Below the pieces are notes generated by a model. That model searched no databases. It worked only from the letters and a program-made list of their open reading frames with translations, and was not told the DNA's origin. A stretch of 64,000 nt of DNA from Armigeres subalbatus (lineage: Eukaryota > Arthropoda > Insecta > Diptera > Culicidae). The DNA is taken from NCBI RefSeq assembly GCF_024139115.2, contig NC_085141.1, positions 41,222,565 through 41,286,564 of the forward strand, in the 5' to 3' direction. Both the position numbers and the translations under genes were made by a program. The number at the start of each line of letters is the position of its first letter. The stretch's first letter is position 1. This document shows positions 32,513 through 44,122 of the stretch, one piece after another.

Positions 32513-33766
32513 ATGGGAGACTCGGTGGCCGATTCGGTCGCTGGAAAAGTGCCTAAGCGCACTGCTCTTGGAGGCGCGGGTAACCCCTCCAAGCAGCTTT
32601 TGCAGAGCAACGTGTTCTCGCCGTTGCCGCTTGATGACGCCGGCAATCCGCCGAAAAAGAGGAAGAAGCAGCAATCGCAGCTGCCGCAGGTGCAACCGGA
32701 GCGGAAGGAGAAGTGCCCGCCCGTGTTTGTGAAGGGCGATCCGCCGGATTTACGCCCAAAAATTCGCCAGCTGATCGCTAAGGGGCTGAAATGTACTTTT
32801 CGGCTCTGCAGCGAGGGCGTGAAAGTGATGCCGGCCAACAGGGACCATCATCAATCCGTCGTGGAGTTCCTCGAGGTCCACAAGTATGAGTACTACACTC
32901 ATGACCACCCCGGCACGAAGCCGCTCAAGGCTTTGCTGCGAGGACTTCACGACATGAAGGAGGAAGAGCTCCAAGCAGAGCTTGAAAGTTGCGGACTGAA
33001 GCCAGTAGCCGTCCACAAGATCGCTCGTCACGACAAGGCGAGGAAATATCGCGACCAGCTTTACCTGATCCATCTGGAGCACGGCTCCACTACCTGGAAG
33101 GACCTGAAGCTGGTTGGCGTTATAAATTACACCGTCGTTGACTGGGAGCGATATCGGCCAGTGCACCGCGATGTCACGCAATGCACCAACTGCTTCAATT
33201 TCGGGCACGGCACCAGAAACTGCCGCATGAAGCCGCGCTGCAACAAGTGTGGCGAACCCCATCCGACTGACGAGTGCGACAAAATGGAGGTGGCCGATCC
33301 CAAGTGTGCCAACTGTGGCGACAAACATCGGGCCACCACAAAGGGCTGCCCAAAGCGAGCCGAGTTCCTGGAAATCCGGAAGAAGGCTTCCACCAGGACC
33401 ATTCCGAAGAAGAACCGTGTTCCTGTAATCAACGAGGTGAACTTTCCAGTTATCCCGGCTCCCCGTCGTGTGATTCCAATACTCCCACCGCTACAGCCGC
33501 ACAAGCGACTGGCAGCGGCAGCTGCATCGGTCCAAGCTCCAGCATCGTCGGCACCATCCACCAGCGAATGGCCCCCGCTTCCTCCTCCTGGGTTCCGTCG
33601 GCAGTCGGAGAACGAAGCCGTCCCACCGGAAGAATCTGCCCCGCTGTACACTCCGGAGCAGCTGATGCCGATCTTCGCGCAGCTCGCCACTCGACTGCGC
33701 GGCTGCAAAACCCGATTCGACCAGGTCTTCACACTTGGCATGTTCATCATTGAAAATGGCTGCTAG
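32513..33766 (+). CDS. Jockey copy B ORF1 gag-like RNA-binding protein, 417 aa
   Basis: Intact gag-like ORF; nucleic-acid chaperone and ribonucleoprotein component of the LINE, expected in cytoplasmic and nuclear RNP. The start is the ATG inside the element (an upstream in-frame ATG at 32351 lies in flanking DNA and precedes the element's 5' end). A basic PKKRKKQQSQ-like tract lies near residue 45. A central PRE_C2HC-like region is followed by three zinc knuckles at about residues 216-278: CTNCFNFGHGTRNC, CNKCGEPHPTDEC and CANCGDKHRATTKGC. A Pro-rich tail follows. The last 11 bases overlap the start of ORF2 (ATGGCTGCTAG), a coupling typical of Jockey elements. Expressed, if at all, from an internal 5' UTR promoter. 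Confidence 0.9.
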   Translation: MGDSVADSVAGKVPKRTALGGAGNPSKQLLQSNVFSPLPLDDAGNPPKKRKKQQSQLPQVQPERKEKCPPVFVKGDPPDLRPKIRQLIAKGLKCTFRLCSEGVKVMPANRDHHQSVVEFLEVHKYEYYTHDHPGTKPLKALLRGLHDMKEEELQAELESCGLKPVAVHKIARHDKARKYRDQLYLIHLEHGSTTWKDLKLVGVINYTVVDWERYRPVHRDVTQCTNCFNFGHGTRNCRMKPRCNKCGEPHPTDECDKMEVADPKCANCGDKHRATTKGCPKRAEFLEIRKKASTRTIPKKNRVPVINEVNFPVIPAPRRVIPILPPLQPHKRLAAAAASVQAPASSAPSTSEWPPLPPPGFRRQSENEAVPPEESAPLYTPEQLMPIFAQLATRLRGCKTRFDQVFTLGMFIIENGC

Positions 33767-34298
33767 GGTGGGCCTGGTCAACTGGAACGCTTGCTCGCTA
33801 AAGAGCAAAACAATCGAGCTGAAGGATTTCCTTGAGGAGAAGGAAATAGACGTGGCGTTCATCACCGAAACGCACCTAAAACCGGAGGTGAACATCAACA
33901 TCCCGGACTTCCGCATCGTGCGACTCGACCGGCCGACCAGGGGAGGTGGTGTGGCCATCGCTCTTCGCTACAACATCAACTGTCGTCTGCTTCCAAGCTT
34001 CCAGCTCCGTGTCATCGAGGCCATCGGTGTCGAAATCACCACTTCGGTCGGCACAATCGCGCTCATCGCGGCGTACTGTCCAACGCAAGCCAAAGCCGGC
34101 GATGGATCATCGGCTGCCCTTCGGAGGGACATCGTCAAGCTGACGCGGAGGCAAGGCCAGTATATCATTGCCGGCGACTTGAATGCCAAACATCAAGCCT
34201 GGGGCAACAGTCGCGGCAATCGAAACGGCACCATCTGGAGCAACGACATGGAGGAAGGCCACTACACGATCCTGAGCCCGGATTCCCCACTCGGCTGA
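33756..34298 (+). pseudogene. Jockey copy B ORF2 5' part: endonuclease
   Basis: Apurinic-type endonuclease with LVNWNACSLKSK, ITETHLKP, GGGVAIALRYN and AGDLNAKHQAWG motifs in the expected order over 180 codons. The ATG overlaps the ORF1 stop. The frame stops at TGA 34296-34298 after SPDSPLG because of a one-base loss in a C run, exactly as in copy A. The remainder of ORF2 continues immediately in the next frame, so the lesion alone separates endonuclease from reverse transcriptase. Confidence 0.9.
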
Positions 34299-36418
34299 GT
34301 CGGTCCGGTGCCCACGCAACGCTCGACCTCTACGTAACAAACCTGAGTGACCACGTCTCGCAGCCGGTTGTATACCAGGAGCTCAGTTCGGATCACTATC
34401 CGGTGGTGGCGGAACTGGGCTCCTCGGTCAATCGGCACCAGCAGTTACGGCGGAACTACCACCGAGTGAACTGGCAGCGTTTCCAGCAGTGCGTCGATAA
34501 CACCGTCGACTACGAGGTGCGTCCGGAGACGCCGGAAAGTATCGACCGCCAGCTGTGCGCTATCGAGGAGGCGATCACGGCGGCCCGAGAGCAACACGTA
34601 CCGACGGCTCGGCAGGTAAGCAACTCCTTAAACATCGATACACTCACCAAAGATTTGATTCGATTGCGGAATGTCACTCGCAGGCAGTTTCAGCGTACTG
34701 GACTGCCTGAGCTTAAGGCACGCTGCAATCGAATCACAAAAATTATCAAGGCCAGAATGGTGGACCTCAGAAATAACGACTTCTCGAATAAGATCCGCAC
34801 TCTCCCAGATTATGCTAAGCCGTTCTGGAAAATGACCAAAATTCTAAAATGCAAGCCTCGGCCCATTCCACCTTTGATCCCACTAGACAATAATGGCTCT
34901 AAGGATCGCTTGATAACTCCTGCAGAGAAGGTCGCTGAAATAGGTCGTCACTTCGTCAGCTCACACAATCTTGGGCAGAACATCGTCAGTCCACACGAAG
35001 CAGCCGTCAACGAGCATGCTAACAACATTCATGTGATTCCCAACGACTTCTCGGAGGAGTTGGAGATCTCAGCTGACGAATTGACGGCCTATATCAAATC
35101 GTCGAAGAACATGAAGGCCCCAGGCTTCGACAGCATCCTGAATCTCGAGCTCAAACACATGAGTGCTCCGTTCTTTGAGCACCTCTCGCTGATCTTTAAT
35201 CAGTGTCTCCGGCTTAGCTACTTCCCATCGTCCTGGAAGTCAGCGAAAGTCATCCCCATCCGGAAGCCTGGGAAGGATCCTTCCTCCCCCAAAAGTTATC
35301 GACCCATCAGCCTTCTATCAGGGTTATCCAAGCTATTCGAAAAAGCTATTCATCATCGGTTACTTGAGTCTGCCGAAAATCTCAACATCTTGCTCGAGGA
35401 ACAGTTTGGTTTCCGACGCGGTCGGTCAACTGTACACCAACTAACCTGAGTTACCAACGTCCTCAGACGGAACAAGTTTGTCTCGAAAACATCCGCCATG
35501 GCCTTACTCGATGTCGAGAAGGCATTTGACAATGTATGGCATGATGGCCTGGTGTACAAACTACAACGCTACAATCTTCCCAGCTACCTGGTGAAAATCA
35601 TCAACAATTACCTGTCGGCAAGGCCATTCCGGGTCTCAATCAGCGCAGTGAGTTCCAATGCGCACAACATCGTCCCAGGCGTTCCCCAGGGCAGTATCCT
35701 CCGGCACCTGCTTTCCAATCTGTTCACCTCCGACATGCCAGAACCTCCAGAAGGCGGCATTCTGTCTCTGTTCGCAGATGACACATCCATCGTCTACAAC
35801 GGTAGAGTGATCAGAGCGCTAGTGGCAAAACTCCAACGAGGCCTGGATGCCCTGACAGAGTACCTCACCAGCTGGAAGATCTGTATCAACGCGGCGAAGA
35901 CCCAGGTCATCATTTTCCCCCACTCCAAATCCCCTAAACTTGTTCCGCCTGGGGACTGTAAAATCATCCTCAATGGCATGACTGTGGAATGGGCCAATGA
36001 GGCCGGCTACCTTGGCTTGACCCTCGACAGCAAGCTTATTTTCAGGCAACAGGTTGACAAAACGGTGACAAAGTGCAACGTCTTGTTGAAACTACTGTAC
36101 CCTTTGATCAACCGCCGGTCGTCATTGTCCCTGAAAAATAAGCTTGCTGTCTACAAGCAAATCATCCTCCCTGTGATCGAATATGGCATGCCGGTCTGGG
36201 AGAGCTGCGCTAAAACCCACCACCTCAAACTTCAACGGGTCCAAAACAAATTCCTGAGGATGATCCTCAACACCCCTCCCAGGACAAGAACATCCGAGGT
36301 CCACCGTCTGGCCGGAATAAAAACCTTACATGAACGCTTTGGTGAGTGTAAAGAAAAGTTTAGGGTCCGTTGCTTGCATTCGGATCAGGCTCCAATTAGG
36401 GCGCTAGTTCCAATCTAG
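34299..36418 (+). pseudogene. Jockey copy B ORF2 3' part: reverse transcriptase
   Basis: One frame from about 34300 to the natural stop at 36418, interrupted only by TGA at 35447-35449 (copy A reads CGA there). Motifs in order: SSDHYPVVAELG (endonuclease end), FDSILNLELKHM, LSGLSKLFEKAIHHRL, QFGFRRGRSTVHQLT, LLDVEKAFDNVWHDGL, GVPQGSIL, SLFADDTSIV and AGYLGLTLDSKL. After GVPQGSIL it reads RHLLSNLF where copy A has GPLLFNLF, a private change beside the active site that may weaken activity. C-terminal KTHHLKLQRVQNKFLRM is typical of Jockey. No RNase H. Confidence 0.9.
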
Positions 36419-36671
36419 GTTATCAAATTTTTATTGTAAATATTAGTGTACATAGTAGTTAGGTTATCAAATTTCTGAAATAATCAATTCCTCCTAAAGG
36501 ATGATATGGTAAATCAAGCTAGATAATCTTTTGAAATTTCATTGAAAATAACCTTAAAAAAGAGACTAAAGTTGAAGGGCCTTGTGGCCAACCACTTGAA
36601 TTGTTTTTAAAATACTGTACTATACAAAAATTGAAAAATAAACGAATTTAAGTCAAGTCGCGCGCGTGGCA

Positions 36672-37110
36672 TTTCATTAGAAATGTCGCGGGCGGTGGTC
36701 CCAGCATCGGCGGAGTTGCTGAACGAATGAATCGGTTCTTCTCAGGGCCACCATCCTATGCAAAGGAAGAGGCAAGGCGAATATTGTTCAAAGAGCAAAT
36801 TAACCACTTGGCGACGCCATAATGTTGCCGTCCGTAGCAGAATCACGGGTGCGCCCCGGGAGGAGATGCTACAAATATGAATTCGTATGGATGGCATCAG
36901 TGGCAGCCAGGTGAAATTTTCTTAAGATCTTATTTGATTTTGTTGCAGCTTGTGAGCTTGTGGCGGATTATTAACAATCAATCGAAAGATGGAGATGGAG
37001 ACAGTTCAATCGAAATGATGCCGTCAGTAGCGAAATCACGAGTGCGCTTTGACGCGTGGTCTTTCCAAAACATGTGTGCGTCTACAGTGATTAGACGGTA
37101 GTTATATCAT
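36672..37110. repeat. Host repeat family, third segment
   Basis: It continues the interrupted host repeat after Jockey B. It shares GAATCGGTTCTTCTCAGG and CACCAT with 25871-25900, and GCAGAATCACG, GGAG(A/G)AGATGC and CATGGATGGCAT-type words with 26380-26500 and 31650-31700. A 74-codon frame (36877-37101) has no domain. Confidence 0.5.
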
Positions 37111-39765
37111 TTCTAAAGTTTCAATGGTTAAATACAGTAAAAAGTGCAACTAAACCTGATAAATTGAAATTTAGAAATACCCAAGTTTAGTTAAGCTCAT
37201 TTAAAATATTTTTCGAAAAATTCGAAAAAGAACAATGAATTGAATTTAAACAAACAAAACTAAACTACTCATATTATACAAAACTCGAGAATTCAATAAA
37301 TTTGTTTTAATTACATAAATATATTAGTTCCCTTTAAAATGTAAATTTCATAAGAAATCCAAAGAGTAATTTTGTAATACTCATGGATAATGGCACTAGA
37401 TTCTTCATTTCACCAAACTGTTTCACGTAGTTTACGTCGGGCGGTCGTGTCTTGTACACAACCCTTATGATTTTAATTGTGTAATTTAATAGTGAAATAC
37501 CAAAATATGGAAATATAATAATAAAAACAATTTCTATATATTTTACAAACCTTGAACGACCCCGAACAAGAAACAGCTCAATTGAACTAGTAAAAAATTG
37601 GTTCCGTTAATCTGGTGATAAACTGATTACGTTCATAGTTTTAACATGGAAGGGACAACGAGCGACAAATGATTTTCCCATGATTCGTTAGTGTTTACTT
37701 CATAGTTTCACGTGGAGGTGGTTTCGTTTGCAAGAATTTGCAAGTTTAGTAGATTTTTTGTACAGAAAAAGTTCACTTTTGTTAGAAAATACTGAATATC
37801 TCTTCACATATAAGAGATAAAAAATATGTTTTATAGCAAAACATGTATTTTTTCATGGCGATCAAAATTGTAGAACATACGAAAATTGTAGAAAATGGAT
37901 AGAAAAAGTTATTCAAAGAAAAGTAATTTTCGATGTATTTTTAATTAAAAAACAATTTTGATCATTAAAATTGAAAGATAGACCTATAGTGTCTTCAGCA
38001 ACATTTTTTCTAATAAGATTCTCTACAACATTGCTAAACAAAATGAATTTTTTAAATTGATAATAAATTTTTTTTTTGTTTCTCACTTCTAGGGGGATTA
38101 ATCACAAAATAGATACATCCAAAAAATCAAGAATATTCAACGGAAAAACTTTGCTAAAGAAACTACAGGTCTAAAATGCTTTTTTCTAGGTCAAAATAAT
38201 TTCGATCACGTTTTTCCTTGAAAGGAAACAGTGTGCAACGGGTTTGCGCCTTCTCTTTGTTGGCACAATGATAAATGATCCCAATCGGGGCCCCAAAACG
38301 AACCTGTCCGCCTGATTGCACCAGCCAGCGCAAACAACCAACTGTGCTCCCTAAATGGGAGTAAATAGGACCATTTTGCGCCGATATCGGAGCCGTTCGA
38401 TCCAGTCCGATAAACGAAGCCAAGTCGTTCAAAGAAATTCAATTGGTCGATTGTATGCGCGCTGGTTCGCCCCGAATTGGATTATCGCCGATAACTGGAG
38501 TGCTATCCACCTCTTCAGGTGAAAATAGATTCAGAAATTATCATTAAACTGGGTGGGTGTGGAAGAAGAATGGTCTTCTATCGCGCATAAATCATCGCTG
38601 GGATCGAACGAACTATCGAACTCCACACACCGCATCGCAGCTCTGCTGGGGAGAGTCGTTATGGCTATGAAGGAAAGAAAGGGTCCACCTTTTCACCACC
38701 AGCAGAGCAGCCCTGGCAGCAGGAATTGTTCTTTTGTTTTCGATTTTATCGCCCAGCCCAGCTGTGGCCTACTTAGATGGATCGGGTATGATTTTGTTGC
38801 AAGCGTCAGCATCGCCGAATGTGACTGATGGTAGGCAGTTGTTTATATACAATCGAACTAGATTGACATGTCTCTAAGCAAATTGATACACGAAATAAGC
38901 AACCAAAAATCGATGGCGTTAGTTAGGACCACCAACGAAGCTGACCTAACAAGGCAGCGTTATGGGCCGACCTGACCGCAAAATCTGCAAATGCATCACG
39001 CTGGCCATAAGATGTGTCTGATTGAGTTTAATTGCCGTGCACCGCCAATCAACGACGGTATCATATAGAGTTGATGTCCCAAGGATACATACGTCGATGG
39101 CGAGGTGAAAATTTCCGTTCCAGCAAGAGTGAAATGCTGAAAATATCAATTAGGTATTTCTACATACTGACAGACAGTCGATCGAGCGAGATAGCTGACC
39201 GACGGCCTACCATGAAACGCCGCAGGGAACGTCAACTTTCGACATGTTTCGGCGGCGAGGATGGTGTGAAAAAAGGTCACCACCGAGCTGTGAAGTGGCT
39301 GCCCCAATCGAAGGTAATTGAAATCCGGCTACTAATTATCGAATTTTGTTATGGTAAGTGCGAACAAATCAGTTCAGCTAGTGATAAAAACGTATTTTTA
39401 ATATCGATGTCTGTCTCTTTGTGTATGGCTGCTTTAAATATGGCTAGCAAGGAAAACACTCATTCACTTTTTTGGCACCTTATCCTTGGTCTATCCAAAC
39501 ATTATGTCCCATTATTTTTTTAGAAAATGCGCAAGAAATGTCAAATTCTTTTGATTTATCATAATTTATTTCATCGCCAAGTAATTGTTTTTATATGTAT
39601 ATGTACAATTTCGGAAATTTTAATACAACCATTGTATTGAAATTTTACAATTTTGTATTATTTTAACCTTTTGAGGCCCACGGGACCATATATGGCCCCA
39701 ACAGAAAAATAGATGCATAAAATCGCACGCTGAATAAAACTTAACATTAACTAAACCTAATCTTC
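37111..39765. other. 2.6 kb, mostly AT-rich, no gene recognised
   Basis: 37110-38160 is very AT-rich. 38160-39530 has more balanced composition and open frames of 78-163 codons on both strands (longest 39032-39523 plus, 163 codons), but no signal peptide, domain or homologous motif that I recognise. It could include non-repeat host sequence such as intron or exon pieces; I cannot demonstrate an exon. Confidence 0.45.
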
Positions 39766-39769
39766 TTCT

Positions 39770-40007
39770 TCTATATACATAAAAATGAATTTCTGTCTGT
39801 CTGAACCTTATAGACTCCGAAACTACTGAACCGATAGGCGTAAAAATTTATATGCAGAGGTTTTTGGGGTCGGGGAAGGTTCTTAAGATGGTTCGAGACC
39901 TCTCCCTCCTTTGGAAAGGGGGGCTCCCATACAAATGAAACCGAAATTTCTGCATAACTCGAGAACTAATCAATTTTAGGCGAAACGAAGTTCGTCGGGT
40001 CTGCTAG
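39770..40007 (+). mobile_element. Helitron-like short element
   Basis: It begins TCTATATACATAAAAATGAA and ends GTTCGTCGGGTCTG followed by CTAG, with T next. Internal phrases such as ACTACTGAACCGATAGGCG, GGTTTTTGGGG and GGGGGGCTCCCATACAAATG belong to a family common in insects. The 5' TC and 3' CTAG|T ends fit Helitrons. No Rep/helicase is present. Confidence 0.65.
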
Positions 40008-40168
40008 TATGATATAAAATTGCTTCCATCCAACGATTTTCGAAAATATGTTTCACTGGCCAAAACGCCCCAGTGTAGGCAGGACGGTATGCCTTTACCA
40101 ACTGGACACAAGCGCAGCGAGCCTGCAGCAGTTATGGAGAATATGATGGATATGGAGATATGGAGAAT

Positions 40169-41161
40169 ATTTAAGAGCCAGTTCGCGAGAAGCGCGACCC
40201 CCTTTCCAAGGGAGGTTGCAACGATGTTCTCCGATTTGGATGAAATTTTCAGGGTTTGTTCATATATGTAAGAGAAGGCATTTTGCAAATTTTCAGATTT
40301 TTTCATTGAGGGGAAGTGGGGTAAAACGGCCCTTCAAAAATTATTGTTCAAAAATCGCCAAAAACAAAAAAATGCAATAACTTTGGCAATGAGTGACCGA
40401 TTTTGTTTAAATTTTGCGCGTTTTTTCTACTCAATTAGTACTTTATACCAAGTGCTTAATAGGGTTATAAAGTTGTTTACTTTAGGAGAAAATTGACTTT
40501 TTCGATATAAAATGGTCGTTTTTCCAAAGGGAATATTTTTCACCAACAGATCTAGGATAAAAAACTAAACCCGTAAGGCAATTAAGGAACTAAAGAGCTT
40601 TCATCTCATATACAATTCAGAAGCGCCAACTCAAGAATTTCTTAGAAAATCGCAATTTTCTGCAACACTGTTTATTCTTAAGAAAGTTCGCAAAAATTTC
40701 GACCCTACTTATGTTGATGTTTTCCGATCTGGTGAAAACTGTCCAAACTTTTGTCTCAGTTGAAATTAAAAATCAGAATTTTCTATTAGGGAGTGTAGGG
40801 TAAAATAGGCCTTTAAAATTAAATGTCAAAAAATACATCATTTTTTTATGTGTGTTTCTTCTTCCTTTCAATTCATCTATATTTTTCGTCTCAATAGATA
40901 TGTACATCCTTCGCTGATCTATATTAGATAGCAAACTATTTGCAGAACAATTTTCAACAGAAGTAAAATAGGACCAAAATAAGTGTCTTAAACATTAGCA
41001 CGTCTTTCGCAAACTGAAACAAAAATGAACGATTTCGGCGAACGTGCTTGTTGATATTTTTTTTGAATAAGCTACAATTAATGTGGGTACCGGTAGTGAT
41101 GTTGCTTTTACATCTATGCGAACAAAAAACAATTATTCTTAACGACAAATGAGCAATTTCG
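40169..41161 (+). repeat. Left arm of a ~1-kb inverted repeat
   Basis: Starting ATTTAAGAGCCAGTTCGCGA and ending GAGCAATTTCG, this arm is the reverse complement of 42785-43769 at about 95 percent by eye, with small indels. The arm itself contains diverged modules, each with GGGGTAAAAYRGCC-type text (40318 and 40798) and a GATGTT(C/T)TCCGAT(T/C)TGG-type phrase (about 40222 and 40717). Confidence 0.9.
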
Positions 41162-42784
41162 GTAAATTGGGTAAAATAGCCTTGTAAAAATAAAATTTCA
41201 AAAATACATATTTTTTTATATGTGAGCTCAAGCAGAATATACATCAAACTTATTGAAACTTATTTCAGTGCGCCGACTTTTAAGACTTTTAAAAGAATCA
41301 TCAAACAAATTATGAATTTCTGCACATTGCACTGTTTGTTTGCAAGCCAGTTTGTGAGAATCGCAACTCCATTTTATCGATGTTTCAGCATCTGGCTGAA
41401 ACTTACAAGGTTTATTTCTATATGTAGATGAAACTATTTGGCAAAATATTGGGATGGGGAGAGAGGGGTAAAATAGATCTCCAAATATAAATAATGTTAC
41501 GAAACAAGATAATCGTAACCACACTTCTTAGATTTGATTATTCCGACCCAACTGGCAACTAATCTAGTGATTTTGCTAGTTTGCTTCGAAATTCTTCCAA
41601 GCTTAGTATTTTTATGGTTTTTTATCTGTCAACAATTAAATCCTTCACAATCTCTCAATCTCAAAAAATAACGTGAACTAGTCAACTAGTCATGTCATTT
41701 CTATAATATTCCGTCATTTCTATAAACTCCCGTTCAAAAATATTGTTCCACCAAAATATATTCCCACCAGTTCCTCCATGGTGACGTCTTAATTGCAAGA
41801 ACTATGCATGGTTCAAGAAGGACGTAAAGCAAAATCCAATGCTTTAGCTAGTTTCCATCCATTCGGAAGTGAGAATATTTGTTTTGGTACTTTGTTACAT
41901 TGGTACTTCAACACGGTAGTCTATTCCTCGGTGAAAAAAGCAATAGATAGATTTCTCAAAAAGTATTGCAAGCTGTTACTACCCAAGTACTACTTCTTAG
42001 CAAACCACACCTTATGGTTGGTTGGAAATATGTTCATATAAGGTTAGCAAAGATTTCAAGAGAAAAAGGCTGATATTTAAGGCATCCTTTTTACAATCAA
42101 CTACACAGTTTTGTTGAGTTACGTGCCAAATGAATTCGGAACTTTGTTAAACTTTGGAGTGTTTTTTACACAGATGTGTAAACATAGAATCGAGTTTATT
42201 CCATTACCTATGAGATAAAATTGTCCAACTCTTGAAAATATATACACCCGATTAGAACTGGTATAGTCCATTCAGTCAAACATTTGGTTTAGATTGTATC
42301 TCTGTTATATTAGCTAGCAGTTTGAAGGTTAGTAATTCAAAATGTATGAATGGTACACGGTTTGACGTTTTTGCACAATAATCTTTGGTTTATTTGGTTT
42401 AAATTGATAATGATGGAAGATGAAAAAGAGTTATGAATACCACACAATCGTTACAAGCACAAAAACAAGCCTATGGTAACCTGATGCAAGTAGGTACAAA
42501 AGAAAAATATAATCTGAGAAGTAGCTCCACCAACAAGCTACACAGATAAAAATATGTTGTGATTTTAAATGTATTTCCATGCACATATTTGGAGCATGCA
42601 AATAAACGCAACATTCAATCGATCTTACTATTCTTTTAAATCGAAATAAATTTAAACGGTGCTTGCTTGTAAAGCTCAATCAAATTGAATTGGATATCGA
42701 ATGTTAATTCGTTTGATGGGTTCAGCTGCAATTTTACACGTCGTTGAATTTTCAAAATTATTTGCTGTGTATGTTTAAACGTTA
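41162..42784. other. Spacer of the inverted repeat
   Basis: About 1.6 kb of AT-rich DNA. Two more diverged copies of the arm's module start near 41169 and 41465 (GGGTAAAATAGCC and GGGGTAAAATAGATC), so the tandem structure extends past the palindromic part. Open frames are below 100 codons. A small MITE occupies 42541-42769 against the right arm. No transposase was seen. Confidence 0.7.
42541..42769. mobile_element. Small TA-flanked MITE
   Basis: Begins CACAGATAAAAATATG and ends with the approximate complement AAAATTATTTGCTGTG; TA lies on both sides (42539-42540 and 42770-42771). 229 bp, non-coding. Same terminal style as the MITE at 44123-44395. Confidence 0.6.
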
Positions 42785-43769
42785 CGAAATTGCTCATTTG
42801 ACGTTAAGAATAATTGTTTTTTTTTTCGCATAGCTGTAAAAGCAACATCAGTACCGGTACCCACAGTAATTATAGCTGATTAAAAAAAAAAACAACAAGC
42901 ACTTTCGTTGAATCCGTTCATTTTTGTTTCAGTTTGCGAAGAACGTGCTAATGTTTAAGGAACTTATTTTGGTCCTATTTTACTTCTGTTGAAAATTGTT
43001 CTGCAAATAGTTTGCTATCTAATATAGATCAGCGAAGGATGTACATATCTATTGAGACGAAAAATATAGATGAATTGAAAGGAAGAAGAAACACACATAA
43101 AAAAATGATGTATTTTTTGACATTTAATTTTAAAGGCCTATTTTACCCTACACTCCCCTAATAGAAAATTCTGATTTTTAATTTCAACTGAGACAAAAAA
43201 GTTTGGACAGTTTTCACCAGATCGGAAAACATCAACATAAGTAGGGTCGAAATTTTTGCGAACTTTCTTAAGAATAAACAGTGTTGCAGAAAATTGCGAT
43301 TTTCTAAGAAATTCTTGAGTTGGCGCTTCTGAATTGTATATGAGATGAAAGCTCTTTAGTTCCTTAATTGCCTTACGGGTTTAGTTTTTTATCCTAGATC
43401 TGTTGGTGAAAAATATTCCCTTTGGAAAAACGACCATTTTATATCGAAAAAGTCAATTTTCTCCTAAAGTAAACAACTTTATAACCCTATTAAGCACTTG
43501 GTATAAAGTACTAATTGAGTAGAAAAAACGCGCAAAATTTAAACAAAATCGGTCACTCATTGCCAAAGTTATTGCATTTTTTTGTTTTTGGCGATTTTTG
43601 AACAATAATTTTTGAAGGGCCGTTTTACCCCACTTCCCCTCAATGAAAAAATCTGAAAATTTGCAAAATGCCTTCTCTTACATATATGAACAAACCCTGA
43701 AAATTTCATCCAAATCGGAGAATATCGATACAAGAGGGGGTCGCGCTTCTCGCGAACTGGCTCTTAAAT
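42785..43769 (-). repeat. Right arm of the ~1-kb inverted repeat
   Basis: Reverse complement of 40169-41161. It ends CGCGAACTGGCTCTTAAAT. The outer ~50 bp contain a small deletion relative to the left arm: the left arm's phrase CTTTCCAAGGGAGGTTGCAA has no counterpart here. A 60-codon frame at its outer end is a by-product. Confidence 0.9.
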
Positions 43770-44120
43770 GTAGTTCACAACTGTTTGAATGGATTTATGT
43801 TGGTTTTTTAATGTCAAGCACATAAGGATTTGTAACCTTTTTATCATGCGATAGATAAAATACTAATGAAGGGCTATGAAACGTCTTTGGGTAAGGTGGG
43901 GCGTATTGCCCAGGCACTTGTTGAAATCCATTCACACATATATATCTGCACCACCATTCTATAATGAACAATCCATTACTTCATCTATTATTGTAACATA
44001 GTATAAGTAAACAAAAGTTGCAATAGAATTTGTGTTCATCTCAAAATGTATCAAATACCTTTTAGGTGTGCTCTATAAAAACCTGTAATAGAACTCAATA
44101 AAGAACAGTCCATCGTTAAC
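43770..44120. other. AT-rich spacer
   Basis: Contains GGTAAGGTGGGGCGTATTGC at about 43893, which resembles the GGGGTAAAACGGCC modules of the neighbouring inverted repeat. No gene. Confidence 0.4.
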
Positions 44121-44122
44121 TA

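Larger units (their letters stand above)
32390..36658 (+). mobile_element. Jockey-clade LINE, copy B (4269 bp)
   Basis: Full-length second copy, bounded by a different 13-bp duplication, CGCGCGCGTGGCA (32377-32389 and 36659-36671), so it is an independent insertion rather than a duplication of copy A. ORF1 is intact. ORF2 has only two lesions: the one-base shift and TGA at 34296-34298 shared with copy A, and a private TGA at 35447-35449. The last ~185 bp of the 3' UTR differ completely from copy A although the coding regions are near identical. Probably young. Confidence 0.93.

Noticed and set aside
27038..36658. The two Jockey copies as one segmental duplication
   Set aside because: Each has its own, different, perfect target-site duplication and a different 3' UTR, so they are independent insertions.
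39032..39523. A possible 163-codon host gene
   Set aside because: No domain, signal peptide or splice context that I can defend; left as unassigned DNA.
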